DNA from: Aselliscus stoliczkanus
Lineage: Eukaryota; Chordata; Mammalia; Chiroptera; Hipposideridae
Assembly: GCA_033961575.1 (NCBI GenBank)
Contig: CM066736.1
Location: 78,888,852 to 78,952,851 of the forward strand
Reading direction: 5' to 3'
Length of the DNA stretch: 64,000 nt
Shown piece after piece: positions 25,600 through 36,989 of this stretch (the first letter of the stretch is position 1; the number at the start of each line of letters is the position of its first letter). Under the pieces are notes generated by a model that was not told the DNA's origin, searched no databases, and was given only the letters and a program-made list of their open reading frames with translations. The position numbers were made by a program, and so were the translations under genes.

Positions 25600-25845
25600 A
25601 CAGTAGCATCTTGGTTAAGAGCACAGATATTGGCATCACAATCACTCTGGGTTCACCACTTACTAGCTGTGTGACTTTGGTTGATTTAAATAACTTCTCT
25701 TTACCTGTTTCTCCATCTATGCCTATCCCATAAGTTATTATTCAGATTAATGAATGTAATTAGTAATCGATGTAAAACATTTGGATGGGAACCTGGCATA
25801 AAATAAGCTGTACTCAGATTAGCTATTTTATTATTATCCATTATT
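25600..25845 (-). repeat. MIR SINE (minus)
   Basis: 'ttaagagcacagatattggc', 'ccacttactagctgtgtgac', 'tctttacctgtttctccatc'. Confidence 0.82.
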
Positions 25846-25886
25846 GTTATTATTAATTATTGTTATTATTTATTTATTATTATTAG
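25826..25886. repeat. (TTA)n-rich simple repeat
   Basis: Imperfect TTA/TTAT repetition at the end of the MIR copy. Confidence 0.8.
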
Positions 25887-26769
25887 CTTTGACTTCCAGT
25901 CCAGGGCATTGTGGTGATTATAGGACTGGTTGCAGTTGTAATAATAGCAGTGCTGCTTAGGGGTGGAGGAATGATATTAAGAAGTAGATGAAGTAGGAAA
26001 TATACTTCCAGTTAGCCTAACAATACATAGATTTACACTGTATTTACACTTGCCTTAAAGGGTAGATTTTGAGATTTTATGATGATGTAGTGATCTCTCT
26101 TTTATATCTCAGAATCTTTTAAAATATGTATATACTAATCCTAATTAAGAAGAATCTATTCAAAACTAAGCCTACCTATAAAAGTTATGTAAGAAAGCCT
26201 GTGTTAGGGAAACTGAATTTTAATTTAAAAATTCTAGAATATTAAGTAAACACAAATATATACCTTTCTCAATACTCATATTTATGCTGCAGACATCATA
26301 AAACTTTTTTCAATAAATGCAGTTTTTACTTTTGCATGCCTCATGATTTGAGCACAGAAATCAAATACATACACATAGCAGCACCTATGATGATACCTCC
26401 CAGCTCCTGAGGGTAGCTTTAATTCTGTGGCTTCACTGTATAACATTAGACAGACCGTGGACAGTTGGACAAGGTTTCACATACACTATACATCCAAATC
26501 CATGTAATGTGGAGTGTAGCTCTAATAATAGTATCTAAATTTAAAAAACGGGAGAACTAAGGGAAGCTATGTAAGAATTTCAATCAAGTATGGAACTCGA
26601 GCATGTGGTCTCCCCTGGCTAAAGTATTGGGTTGTCAGAAAAGTCATAATGTATTTTTTTCTATGTTTTTCATTGCAAAATGCAATGAAAGATACCAATA
26701 GAATCTTTCCCAGAACCACCATGTTCTGTAGCTTAGAGAGAAACACTTGGTTAATTCTGCTTACAAAAG

Positions 26770-26890
26770 TTAAATTTTATATATAAATGTATAATTATAT
26801 AAATATAAAAATGAATAATAATAAATATATAAAATAAATATATGCTTCTATAAATAATAATATATAAATATATATCATATATACATATTA
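26770..26890. repeat. AT-rich low-complexity tract
   Basis: About 120 bp almost wholly A/T with interleaved 'tatataaat' motifs. Confidence 0.8.
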
Positions 26891-27116
26891 CTGGTGAAAT
26901 AATATAGTTTTTTTATACCTTTTCTTGAAAAAATAAGTTAAGATTTATACTCTACAGATATTAATATTGATTAGCACAATTTTATCAAGTCAAAAAATTT
27001 TAGAGCAATACCTGTATTAAATAGCACTGAGAGAATGCAATTCAAAAATGTAACTTATTCATAACTTTCTCAAAAAGAACAAATCTGCTATCTAAAATTA
27101 TAGTTCTAAACTCTGA

Positions 27117-27283
27117 CAGTTTATCAGTCACCTGTGAAACCTTCGTAAACACAAGTCCTGAGTCCCCACCCTAGATCTAGCAAACCTGGGTACCCAGGGG
27201 TAGAGCTGGGATACAAGTATTCAAAATAGGACAAAGGTCTCACAGGCAATTCGGATGCACAAGCAGGTTTGGGAACCACTGGC
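27117..27283 (-). mobile_element. MER5-like hAT MITE
   Basis: 'gaaaccttcgtaaacacaag', 'gagtccccaccctagatcta' and the end 'ggtttgggaaccactgg' resemble a diverged MER5-type Charlie element. Confidence 0.5.
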
Positions 27284-27850
27284 TTGAATTCATTATCTTT
27301 CACTTTAGAATAATTGCTATTACCGGTAAGGAGTAAAAGCAAAATAGAGCACATTAGAAAAGTAGGCAAAGAAAGGGTAGCACTCCTGGGCAAGAGTCAT
27401 CAACCACAGAATTTGTTGAGTGACATTTAGATTTTATAACTAAAAGCGCTGGCTATTTAAAAACACCTGTGGCAGGTATACATTCTACTCTGTGATCACA
27501 CTTGTTTTCAAAAAATAGCGTATGACTTTATTTCATCTGAATTAAATTCCAGTTGATAATAGCCTCTATCATGCATGTTCCTCCTCTTAAAGTTCTCCCT
27601 GTATATCGATCCCTTAGGAGCTCAGACTTTTGAAAAACAAAAACCTGGGAGAGAGTTTCTTTAGGAAAATTCTGTTTTCCCTCCTGTATCACAAATCCCC
27701 AGAGAGGCAAGGGAACACAAAGGTCTGAATATCTGCGTCAAACTTGGGGAGGAAGAAACATAGCAAGTTCAAAACACCAAGTAATATCCCATAAATTGTT
27801 CTACTCTCTCCTTTATTGTGTACATTGCTTCATAAAAAGCAGTTTATGTC

Positions 27851-28326
27851 GGGGCCGGGCGAGTGGCTCAGTTGGTTAAGAGTTGGCTTAGAGCCCGTGC
27901 TCTGAGCAACAGGGCTGCTGGTTCGATTCCCACATGGGCCAGTGAATGCTGTGCCCTAGCTGAGCTGTCACTGAGCTGCCAACAGGTGGCAGGATGGCTC
28001 AGCTGGTGTAACAAGACTGCCTGTTCAGTGGTGGGCTATGCCCACCTACAACTAACGATTGAACTTGTCACCTTGAGCTGAGCTGCCGCCCGGATGGTTC
28101 AGAGGATAGAGTGTGCGCCCTTAACAACAAGGCTGCTGGTTCCACTCCCGCATGGGATGGTGGCTAAACCTACCGGCAACTAAGATTGAACATAGCACCT
28201 TGAGCTTAGAGGCCACGAGCTGCCGACGGGAAGCCAAATGGCGAATGGCGCCCTCCACAATGAAGATTGAAAAACAACAATTTGGCTGGTCCCCTCCCCC
28301 AATTTTCCAATAAAATCTTTAAAAAA
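27851..28326 (+). repeat. Full-length SINE, type 1 (476 bp, multi-tRNA-like)
   Basis: Head GGGGCCGGGCGAGTGGCTCA, with B-box-like GGTTCGATTCC. A second tRNA-like piece follows at about 27985 (GGTGGCAGGATGGCTCAGCT) and a third at about 28086 (GCCCGGATGGTTCAGAGGAT ... GGTTCCACTCC). The 3' tail has CCTCCACAATGAAGATTGAA and CCCCTCCCCCAATTTTCCAA, then AATAAAATCTTT and A11. Perfect 17-bp target duplication AAAAAGCAGTTTATGTC at 27834-27850 and 28327-28343. The 72-codon frame inside it is not a gene. Confidence 0.88.
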
Positions 28327-28794
28327 AAAAAGCAGTTTATGTCTGTACAATCCAGAAACGCTCTACTCCCTCAACCCCCTTTTTCTGTGAAATAAATGTT
28401 TTTATGCAGGAATCTTAGGTACTTCTAAGTTCTTAAAGTACATAGCTACCACCTTACTGCAGAACAGCAATATCCTTATAGCTAAATGCATATCAGAGTC
28501 ATGAGTAGCTGTTGATCATCTGACAGATTTATCACAGATGCCAAAGGCAGGAAAATAGAGGCTATGGGGAGGAGGATTGAGAATTTGAATCCAACTTGCA
28601 CACCCACATAAGATGCCACCTAACTGCCTTGGACCTGTTGTGGTAACTATTGAATAGATGCTTCTCATGGGATCTAATTAATGCCTTAGCAAACATTGAG
28701 ATTCAACCATGTATACAACTGCCACATACACTGTTGGCAACTCTTATTTGCTTTACCTTGCCCCTTTTAGCATCTTTCACTGAAATATTGCACA

Positions 28795-28990
28795 GTAAAT
28801 GTTAGAATCAAAGAGACCTGCATTTAAATCAAAGTTTGGTCACTACCTCATTTGTGCCACTTTATCCTCCCTGAGCCTCAGTTTCCTTATTCAAAAACTA
28901 TAGGAAACTATAGTTCCCTTATTCAAAAATGTTTTCCACTGTGAAAATGTATTGCTGTGAAGATTCAAGGTGATGATATGTGGGACTAAA
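28795..28990 (-). repeat. MIR-like SINE (minus)
   Basis: 'gagcctcagtttccttattc' and 'gtgaagattcaaggtgatga'. Contains a local duplication of CCTTATTCAAAAA around a short palindrome. Confidence 0.65.
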
Positions 28991-29565
28991 TAGTGACTGA
29001 GAAATTGGGGGATCCTGTTATTGCAATAAACATATATTCAACCACTTCCTTTCCCTACACCAAAAAGCCAATTCTTAGGCAATTCGCATATATTTTACAG
29101 AATATTCCATGTAGAGACAAAGGAGAAGGTTATAGGATGACTTTAAGCTCTGCATTCTACCCTGCTGGCACTGAGGTATCCTGAACTGAACTCGAGATTC
29201 TTGACATAAACCTATAGAGTCCACTGGCTTTTTGATGTTTTGATCATTACTTTTCACTGGATCTGTGTTTTACTACAGCCCTCATGCAGTTTTGCTGCCT
29301 GATACCTATCTTACCTGTGACCAGAATGCATTGTTCTAAAAGTTCTCCCATCTGATGAATCGATTCTGGCTTGGTTAGATATAATAGCTAAAAGGTTCAG
29401 TTCTATTGAGTCTTAAAAACAAAAAGAAAAATCTCATCCATCTGGTTTCATTATTGCTGTATCTTCATTCCAGTAGTTTATTTAAAAGCATCTCTCACTT
29501 CCATTGGATGTACTGGTCCAGTTGGGAATCTCCAAAAAGTGCAGTCTTCTTGGGTTTTCCAGATA

Positions 29566-30142
29566 CGAGGACTGACAATTAAGTTCATGAACTCATCCTA
29601 GAAAAAGTGCTACACATTTCATTGCTAAATATCACTATAGTCACCTTCGAAGAACTCCCCTTGGGAAGCTATGCACCCACGTCAGTGCCTAGTCCACCCT
29701 TCAAAGCCGTTTTGGAACTCTTTTTCTAGAATGGCCACCAGAGCTGTCACCGTATTACCTTTGATGTCTTAAGTGTCATCAAAATGTCTTCTTTTCAATA
29801 TTTCTTTTATCTTCGGGTAAAGAAAGAAGTCATTGGAGGCTAGATCAGGTGAGTAGAGAGAGTGTTTCAATACAGTTATTTATTTACTGGCAAAAAATAC
29901 CCTCACAGACAGTGCTGTGTGAGCTGGTGCATTGTCGTGATACAAGAGCCATGAATTGTTGGCGACAAGTTCAGGTCGGTTTGGTCTCAATTTTAACGCA
30001 GGCCTTTTCAGCACTTCCAAATAGTAAACTTGGTTAACAGTTTGTCCAGTTGGTACAAATTCATAATGAATAGTCCCTCTGATAGCAAAAAAGGTTAGCA
30101 ACATCACTGCAACAAGTTGGCGAACTTAATTGTCAGACCTCA
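29566..30142 (-). mobile_element. Internally deleted mariner transposon (577 bp)
   Basis: Terminal inverted repeats CGAGGACTGACAATTAAGTT (left) and TGAGGTCTGACAATTAAGTT (right, reversed), each next to TA (29564-29565 and 30143-30144), the mariner target site. A transposase remnant lies on the minus strand. Mariners are usually about 1.3 kb, so more than half is lost. Non-autonomous and dead. Confidence 0.88.
29820..30107 (-). pseudogene. Mariner transposase remnant (catalytic core piece)
   Basis: The minus frame reads YHDNAPAHTA, the second catalytic Asp motif of DD34D transposases (Asp codon 29934-29936). A stop at 29880-29882 follows. Continuing in the same frame gives YSPDLASNDFFLYPK, whose Asp at 29829-29831 is the third catalytic position. 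With the stop counted as a codon, 34 codons separate the two Asp, so DD34D spacing is intact. The first Asp and the DNA-binding N-terminus are not present. Confidence 0.82.
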
Positions 30143-30724
30143 TAGGCCAGGTGTCCTCTCCCCGTGTGGATTTCAGTGCCAGTCATCTCCTCTCTCTGAG
30201 TAATTTGTGCTCATACTCAACCAGCTGGAAATACTTTGGCTAACAGTGTGTAAGGAGGGATCTCTTATTTAAAACTCGTCAGCGCATGAACAGGGTGGCC
30301 AAAGGTATGAGTGTCTCGAAATGTGTTTCGTAGGGAGGGAGAGGAGGTTTTGGAAATGGTGACAATAATCTGGTGACTGTGGGTAGTATGATTAATGTTG
30401 GCTGAGTTCTGCCAATGACAAGCATTCTGATTTTGTTCTATTAATTTTTACAATAGTTCTGTCACATCTATCAAAATTATATAGGACTGAAAATCAGAAC
30501 AATTAAATAACTCGGCCAGGTTTTCACAGTGAATAGTTAGTAGAGTTAGGACTCAAACTTAGTCTGTTTTACTGAACTGTTACCACAGATTAAATATCAA
30601 AATTCCTCAAATATACATAATATACTTAATATCACCAAAATTTGAGGAAGTTTATTTTGTCTATTAAAATAGAAGCTCTGTTGTAAATAAGTTAAAATGT
30701 TGTACGCTGCTATATTTTCAGACA

Positions 30725-31020
30725 TATCTTCCACTTCCCTTCAGGCCTCTGTGCTTGAACCAACTTAATAACTAATTGGCTTCACCAGCAACCTGCCTGC
30801 TCTTGCAATGCCCTTGACTAAACATGTGTTTCCCTCAGCCATCTCTGTCTTCAATTTCACATATTAAAATCCTATCCATTTCTCATGGTCCAGCTCCAAT
30901 CATACCTCCTCATAGATTCTCTCTAATTCTCCCTGCTGGATGTTATTCTTCATTTGAATACCCAAGACCGTCTACCTTTCTCTCCCATCATACTTATCCA
31001 GTTTTAGTCTTATTTTACTA
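30725..31020 (+). repeat. Probable L2 fragment
   Basis: 'tcatggtccagctccaatca' and 'cctcctcatagattctctct' resemble the sense L2 3' region. Diverged. Confidence 0.4.
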
Positions 31021-31033
31021 AACATATTAGCGG

Positions 31034-31067
31034 GCATGCGCACACACATGCACACACACACACACGC
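31034..31067. repeat. (CA)n with GC steps, strictly alternating
   Basis: 34 nt of uninterrupted purine-pyrimidine alternation, including GCATGCGC at the left end. Z-DNA-prone. Confidence 0.8.
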
Positions 31068-31174
31068 TTTCCAAAACAAAGTGTTCAAGGAAAGAATCTG
31101 TATCTGTATCAGATTTTTTTATCTTCCACATCACCTAGGACATAGAAACAGTACATAAAAATAGTTATTTACTG

Positions 31175-31654
31175 GGCAGGCCGAGTGGTGCATTGGTTAA
31201 GAGTTGGCATGGGACGCCAGCTCTGAACAGCAGGACCCCAGTTCGGAGCCCACATGGGGGCCAGTGATGCTGCAACCTCTGCGGCTAAGATGGTGAACAA
31301 CAGCTCGACCTGGAACTGGGCTCCTGTGAGTCGCCAACAACGGTGTAGCCTGCAGCCCCTAGTGCAGTGGGCTGCAATGGGCTGCCATGAGCTGCTGTGA
31401 GTGGCTGGCGGCCAGCGTGAGTGGTAGGCAGCCAGCATGAGCTGCCGGCAGCTGGCGTGAGCTGCTGTGAGCCGCGGTGAGTGGCGGTTCAATGACCAGT
31501 GACCGATCTGCCTCAGCCAGAAAGAGGGCAATGATAATATCAATATGGGCCAGTGAAGCGACGTCCTCCACAACTAGACTGAAGAACGAAAGCACAGCAA
31601 CTTGTCTGTTCCCTTCCCCCAATTCCCCAATTAAAAAAACCTTAAAAAAAAAAA
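31175..31654 (+). repeat. Full-length SINE, type 2, intermediate-looking copy (480 bp)
   Basis: Head GGGCAGGCCGAGTGGTGCAT carries 'ctctgaacagcaggacccca', a segment like the type 1 head. It is followed by the type 2 body (GCTAAGATGGTGAACAACAG), an expanded CTG/GAG-rich middle (about 31375-31490), and tail CCTCCACAACTAGACTGAAG with CCCCAATTAAAA. Target duplication AGTTATTTACTG at 31163-31174 and 31655-31666. Minus frames through it (134 and 87 codons) are shadows. Confidence 0.87.
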
Positions 31655-31679
31655 AGTTATTTACTGAGCTCTACCACGT

Positions 31680-31865
31680 GGCATTGATTTGCTTGGGCTT
31701 TGCATATTGTTATCTCCTTTAATCTCATAGCAGTCCTATGAGGTAAGTCTAACCATTTTCTAAATAAGTCAGCCAAGATTCAGAAAATTTAAGTAATTTC
31801 CTGGAGTCACACAGCTAAGTAAGTAGCAGAACAGTATTTAAACCCAAGTCTTAATGGCTAAAAGC
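31680..31865 (+). repeat. MIR SINE
   Basis: 'tcatagcagtcctatgaggt', 'gagtcacacagctaagtaag'. Confidence 0.8.
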
Positions 31866-32532
31866 TCATGTTTTTTTCTCCTCTTATGTTTTCTAATTGC
31901 TAAAATATATGCTAAATGAATGACTAGATGCATTAGTAAAAGAAACTACAGTTGCTGTAAATTTCTCTTAATTGTCATCATTTCTATAAAAGGATTTTAG
32001 TTAGCACATAATTTCTCTGAAGTAGACTAAACCTTAACTGGAATGTTCTTAGCAAGTGAATATATTTGCATAACTGAAGACATGTGAGATACTGACAAAT
32101 TAAAATAGCTAAAATGGTGATGACAGTTAAGCTACCCTGTTAGTCATAAGCAATTATTCATAATGCTGTATTACCACTCTTATAATACCTTGTTAGTACC
32201 TATGCATCACATAGAAATAAAACTTGCTCATTATTAAAGAAAAATTATCCCTAACATGGGAAAATTTGTATTTTTTAACTCTGAGTTGTTTGAAAGTCTG
32301 TAGGTCTTTGGGGCTGAATTGAACAAGACCCAATACAAATCCCTAACAATCCTATGGAGCAGAAAAGATATATTTTTTTTTAAATAATTTTTAAATACAG
32401 GAAAATATAATTAAGGAAATAAAAATTACCTATAATTTCACTATTCAGAGAAAGCACTGTTAATATTCAGTGACTTTTGCAAATATACATATAGACATAC
32501 AAATATGCTTCTTATAAAATTAACATCATATA

Positions 32533-32640
32533 GGGCCGGCTGAGTGGCACGTGGTTAAGCGCTGGCTTGGGAAGCCAGTGGCCCCGGTTTGGGTCCCACA
32601 TATTAGGGCCAGTGACACTGCCCTCAGAAAAAAAAAAAAA
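32533..32640 (+). repeat. Short tRNA-head SINE
   Basis: GGGCCGGCTGAGTGGCACGT head, GACACTGCCCTC end, A-tail. Perfect 16-bp target duplication AAATTAACATCATATA at 32517-32532 and 32641-32656. Confidence 0.9.
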
Positions 32641-32731
32641 AAATTAACATCATATAATACTACATATTGATTTATGGATTTTTATCTCTCAGCTTATACT
32701 ATGACTAAGTTTTTGTTTGTTTGTTTGTTTT

Positions 32732-32856
32732 TAGCTGAGCCATCCTGCCACCTGTTGGCAGCTTAGCTCAGGCCAGCAATCGAACCGGCGACCCTGTTGC
32801 TCAGAGCTTGCACTCTTGAGCGAACTCTTAACCAACTGAGCCACTCAGCCAGCCCC
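32732..32856 (-). repeat. Type 1 SINE, truncated (minus)
   Basis: Reverse complement begins GGGGCTGGCTGAGTGGCTCA, continues with GAGCAACAGGGTCGCCGGTT, and ends at GCCAACAGGTGGCAGGATGG, so only the first about 125 bp of the 27851 element are present, next to a T-rich (TTTG)n run. Confidence 0.82.
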
Positions 32857-34064
32857 AAATTTTTAATGTCATTTAAAAGTCACTTAGAAAACATGCAATA
32901 TTGAGAGAAAATAAAAATGTTTTGTAGACATATTTCCCAGAAATAATATTCAGCAAACTCCTTGCCATATGCTTCCAATTTTTTTTTCTCATTATCTCTT
33001 ACATAAAATGGGATCATACTTTATATATTTTTTATTATTTACTGAACTGGATTAAACTGTATATGTAGTATTTTAACTTGCTTTCTTCATTTAATAACAT
33101 GTTGTGACTATCTTTCCATGTCATCAAATCTGCTTTCACAGCATTGATTTTGATATATACATGACTGTTTAATATTGATGAACATGTATGTTTTCTCCAG
33201 TGTTTTGCTTTTACAAAATATGTGACAGTGACATTTTTTGCACACCTTCTGTACTCAGTTTTGTAGGACAGATTCCTAAAAGTGGACTTGCTGGGTCATA
33301 GGTTCAGCAGTTTATATTACCACCACTGATGTATGAAGGAGGTCTTTACAACTATTAGAGAAAAGGTAGATGTTGCTATGTGTATTGATGCGGAAGAATG
33401 TCTAATATACAATGTAAAATTAAAATATAAAAGCCATAGCATAAAAATATATAATATGATCTAGATCAAATTTTTTATTTATAAATTATATATTTTCATG
33501 CTTATATATAGATTTGGATAGAGATATGAATTCGGGCATAGAGATAGTGACATAGTGTTGAGAACTGGGAATACAAAAATAAATTAAGCACATTTGCTGA
33601 CTTAAAAGAATGCAGCAAACCAAAAGGAGAGTTAAGAAGAAAATTGTACTAGACTGTGAAAGTACATGCTGGAAGGCAGAGAACTGGACATGAAAGGTAG
33701 CTTGCCAGGCACAGGGGCCAGCTGGTTGCCAGACAAAATAATGATACCCAGTTAAATTTGAACTTGAACACTGAATTTAAACAATGACAATGAATAGTGT
33801 TTCCAGTACAAATATGTCCCATGTCAAATTAGCACATTTATATTAAAAATTATTCATTGTTTAGCCAAAATTCAAATTTAACTGAGCATCCTATATATTT
33901 ATTTGTTAAATCTGGTGACTCCAGGCATGGCTAGAAATGTGATGTTTGTCATCATAAGAGATAATTATCTCTTAAGAATGAATTCACATCCACTAAAGTG
34001 AGTAGACATGGATATATAATACAGGCGACTGATGGCCAGATTTCCTGTTTAAATACCTGGGGTA

Positions 34065-34270
34065 GCCATGACAGTTACTGAGCACCTGTCGAGCATTGTG
34101 ATAAGTGCTATTTAAGCAAAATTTCTTCGAATACTTATAAGCTCCTAAGAGGTAGGCACTATTTCTGGTCACAGGGGGAAAAACTGAGACACAGAAGTAA
34201 ACAAATTGCCCAAGATCACATGGATTATAAGCCATGGGGACAGAACTTGAATTTAGCTGATCTGACTCAC
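34065..34270 (+). repeat. MIR SINE
   Basis: 'actgagcacctgtcgagcat', 'taagaggtaggcactattt', 'gcccaagatcacatggatta'. Confidence 0.78.
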
Positions 34271-34629
34271 AGCTTGCTCCCTTTGTTGTGTTCTCTACTG
34301 CCTTTAAAATAGGAGCTGTCATTGCCATGATGACCAAGAAATATAGTTAGACCCTTGAGGGAAAGTATATGCTAGTAAAAGAGTTTTAAAAAGTAAAACA
34401 TAATGGTTGCACACCAGGCTTTGCAGCCAGACACCTTGGGTTTAAAGACCAGCCCTTCCACCAATAAAGCAGTTTTGTGAGTAGAAGTATAAGGTAGCAT
34501 TAAACCTTGCAGATTAATAGTATTAGTTACATACATTTTAGGATTAATAAAAGGATTATTAATGATATACAACATACAAAGCATATGTAACACAAGGCCT
34601 GCCTCATAGTAACTCCCCAACATAGATGT

Positions 34630-34664
34630 TATTAATTATTATTATTATTGTTATTATTATTATT
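34630..34664. repeat. (TTA)n simple repeat
   Basis: ATT/TTA repeats with one G interruption. Confidence 0.85.
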
Positions 34665-34857
34665 TAAAATACATCAGAATAAAAAACCCAGTGGCATCCA
34701 TGAAAGATATTCTATATAGGAGTTATGAAAAGGGAAAAATATGTAATCAGGTTACCTCAGAAGGCTTGATGGAGAAAGTAGCACTGAGACCCTACTAGAC
34801 ACCAGGAAACTCCTGAAATATAAAATTAGAAGAAAGGACCAACATATGTAGATTTTT

Positions 34858-34979
34858 TTTTAATGTTTTTTTGTTTTTGTTTTTTGAAGGCAGTGTCACT
34901 GGCCCTCATATGTGGGACCCGAACCGGGGCTGCTGGCTTCCCAAGCCAGCACCCAACCACCGCGCCACTCGGCCAGCCC
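34858..34979 (-). repeat. Short tRNA-head SINE (minus)
   Basis: T-rich start, GAAGGCAGTGTCACTGGCCC, head ending GGCCAGCCC. Flanks ACATATGTAGATTTTT (34842-34857) and ACATATGTCGATTTTT (34980-34995), 16 bp with one mismatch. Confidence 0.88.
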
Positions 34980-36689
34980 ACATATGTCGATTTTTAAAGG
35001 TGTGAACCATCAACTTCAGGGAATTTATGACCTTAGCCTGTGCCTCCGTCTGAAATCATAGGAAAAGTACTTCTGAGCCAGGAGTCCTCTCCAAGGAGAG
35101 CAAGGCAGATTGCCACAGGAATCTCTTTTTCCTCTGGATGGCTTATCCTTCCTTTCTGGCCACCAGGCAGTATTCATAATCTTCTTGCAGTAACTGACCT
35201 GGAAGGGTAAATGGTAACAGCTGCGTGAAATAGAGGATAATGTACCATTTGGATAAAGCCACTTCATCCTTCCTGTCGAATTGTAGAGAATTATACATGA
35301 ACATTATTTTTCCCTCTGGGGAACTGCTGTTATGTTCAAGCTGAGCTTTCTTTCAGTTAAAGGCATAAGGGATTTTCTCCCCTATAGACTCCATATTAAT
35401 AATGTAAAATTGGCATACAGGAATATATTGTTGAATTAACATGTTACATAACATTTTGCATATTTTAGAAGATGTGATTTGGCTAAACATTTCCAGAAAT
35501 TCTCATGTAAGTGTGAATCCTAAAACTTAAGATTTTATCAGATTTAGAAGTCTTTAGTTTAGTTGTTACAGATATAAATAATCTTGGAGCCTCTAAGAAT
35601 AGAAAATGATTATTGCAGAGGTAGAGTTTTTATTCAGTAATATTATGTTTTACTACCGTGATAAATAGAAACAAACCCTGGGAGATATTAAGCTTTGAAT
35701 CTCCTGTTGGGAGGCCTTTGTGATGTTCCCTGTATTTTTCTATCATTCAAACTCTTCTCTTTTGTTGCTTCCTAATTTTTCTCCAAAAGGAATGGCCTTG
35801 CTTTCTTTATCTATACCATCTTTGGGTAGTACTAGCTGAGAATATAGAGACGTAGGTAGTTATTCCATAGACCAAACCTAAGCATACCCGTGGAATGCCC
35901 AGCTCACCACAGAGAGTTGTGCTCTGCCTACAGCTTTGCTGAAAGGGCAAACCCAATAGGATCATGTGGTTCATTCCCCAACCAGGCCTGAGAGGACAGG
36001 GTGTGTACTTGATGCAAAGGGTACCAATCCAGAGCCTCACCAGGGAACAATAACGTGATTTACTCAAAAAGGTGAACTGGATCTATCAAATTCTCTCTTA
36101 GGAATTTTTAATTGAAAAGCAGGCCAAATGAGAAAACAATTAGCTATCAGTGAAAGGCGAAGCTAATTGTTCATGATGTGAGAGAGGCCAGAGGGTTCAT
36201 TGTGAGTCATATGCAAGTTAATGTTATTAGAAAGCAGAAACTAAGAGCAAGCAGAAACTACGAGGTAGAGTGCATAAACCCCAGGTATACAATGTTAAAG
36301 AAAGGAATAAGAGAGAGGAAAAAGAAGTTGCACAAAGAGAAAAGGTGTTATCCTGATGGGAAAGCTCTAGAGTGAAGATGCAGCTCAGTAGATCTCAATC
36401 TTCCTGATTAGCTTTTTCTGAGTTCTCTTGTACATGTGTTTTATTACCTGAAGTAACTCAAATAAGTCTCTGTTCCTTGCAATCAAATTTCCTTGCAATC
36501 AAAAATGTTTGCTTAATGAGCAAAGGGAACATATTATCTTCTTCACTACTACATACCTTGTGCCTCTCTCTGGATTTGGCACAGAGTAGGCCTTTTGCAT
36601 ATGATGAATGTACAAATGAACAGCCCAAATGATTGAACACCTTTAATTGCATCCAATGGGAAGAGCGCTACGCTCCATGGCTCTCCATC

Positions 36690-36970
36690 AACGGTGGATA
36701 TTAGAGTTATACTTGAGACCTGCCTACTTTGTCACATCTGACTCTTACTCAAGCCTTTAACAAACTTCCTCAATGAGCGTGTTTTCAGATTTCCTCTTTA
36801 ACTTTGCATATGCTATTTATTACCTCTTCCTAGAAAGCCCTCTTTCACTCTACCCCAGCTCTGCACTGGAATCCTTACTCTCCACCATGTTTTCTTTCAT
36901 GTCTCCTTCGTTCAGTCCCTTTCCCAAATAGTAAGAAAATTGGGTGCTTTCACCTCCCTCTGCTCCAGCT
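36690..36970 (+). repeat. Probable L2 fragment
   Basis: 'tactcaagcctttaacaaac', 'tacctcttcctagaaagccc', 'cactggaatccttactctcc' recall the sense L2 3' region. Confidence 0.4.
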
Positions 36971-36989
36971 GCCTCATATACAATTTTGT

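Larger units (their letters stand above)
32400..33320 (-). mobile_element. Old L1M fragment (minus), interrupted by two SINEs
   Basis: 'ctatctttccatgtcatcaa', 'gattcctaaaagtggacttg', 'ctgggtcataggttcagcag' match antisense L1M. Broken by younger SINEs at 32533 and 32732, which dates them after this copy. Confidence 0.6.

Noticed and set aside
31169..31622. 134- and 87-codon minus frames rich in Ala/His/Ser.
   Set aside because: They lie entirely within the type 2 SINE and its CTG-rich middle.
36466..36500. Short tandem duplication CCTTGCAATCAAA (two copies), and a similar one at 38351-38390.
   Set aside because: Only two short copies each, consistent with replication slippage.
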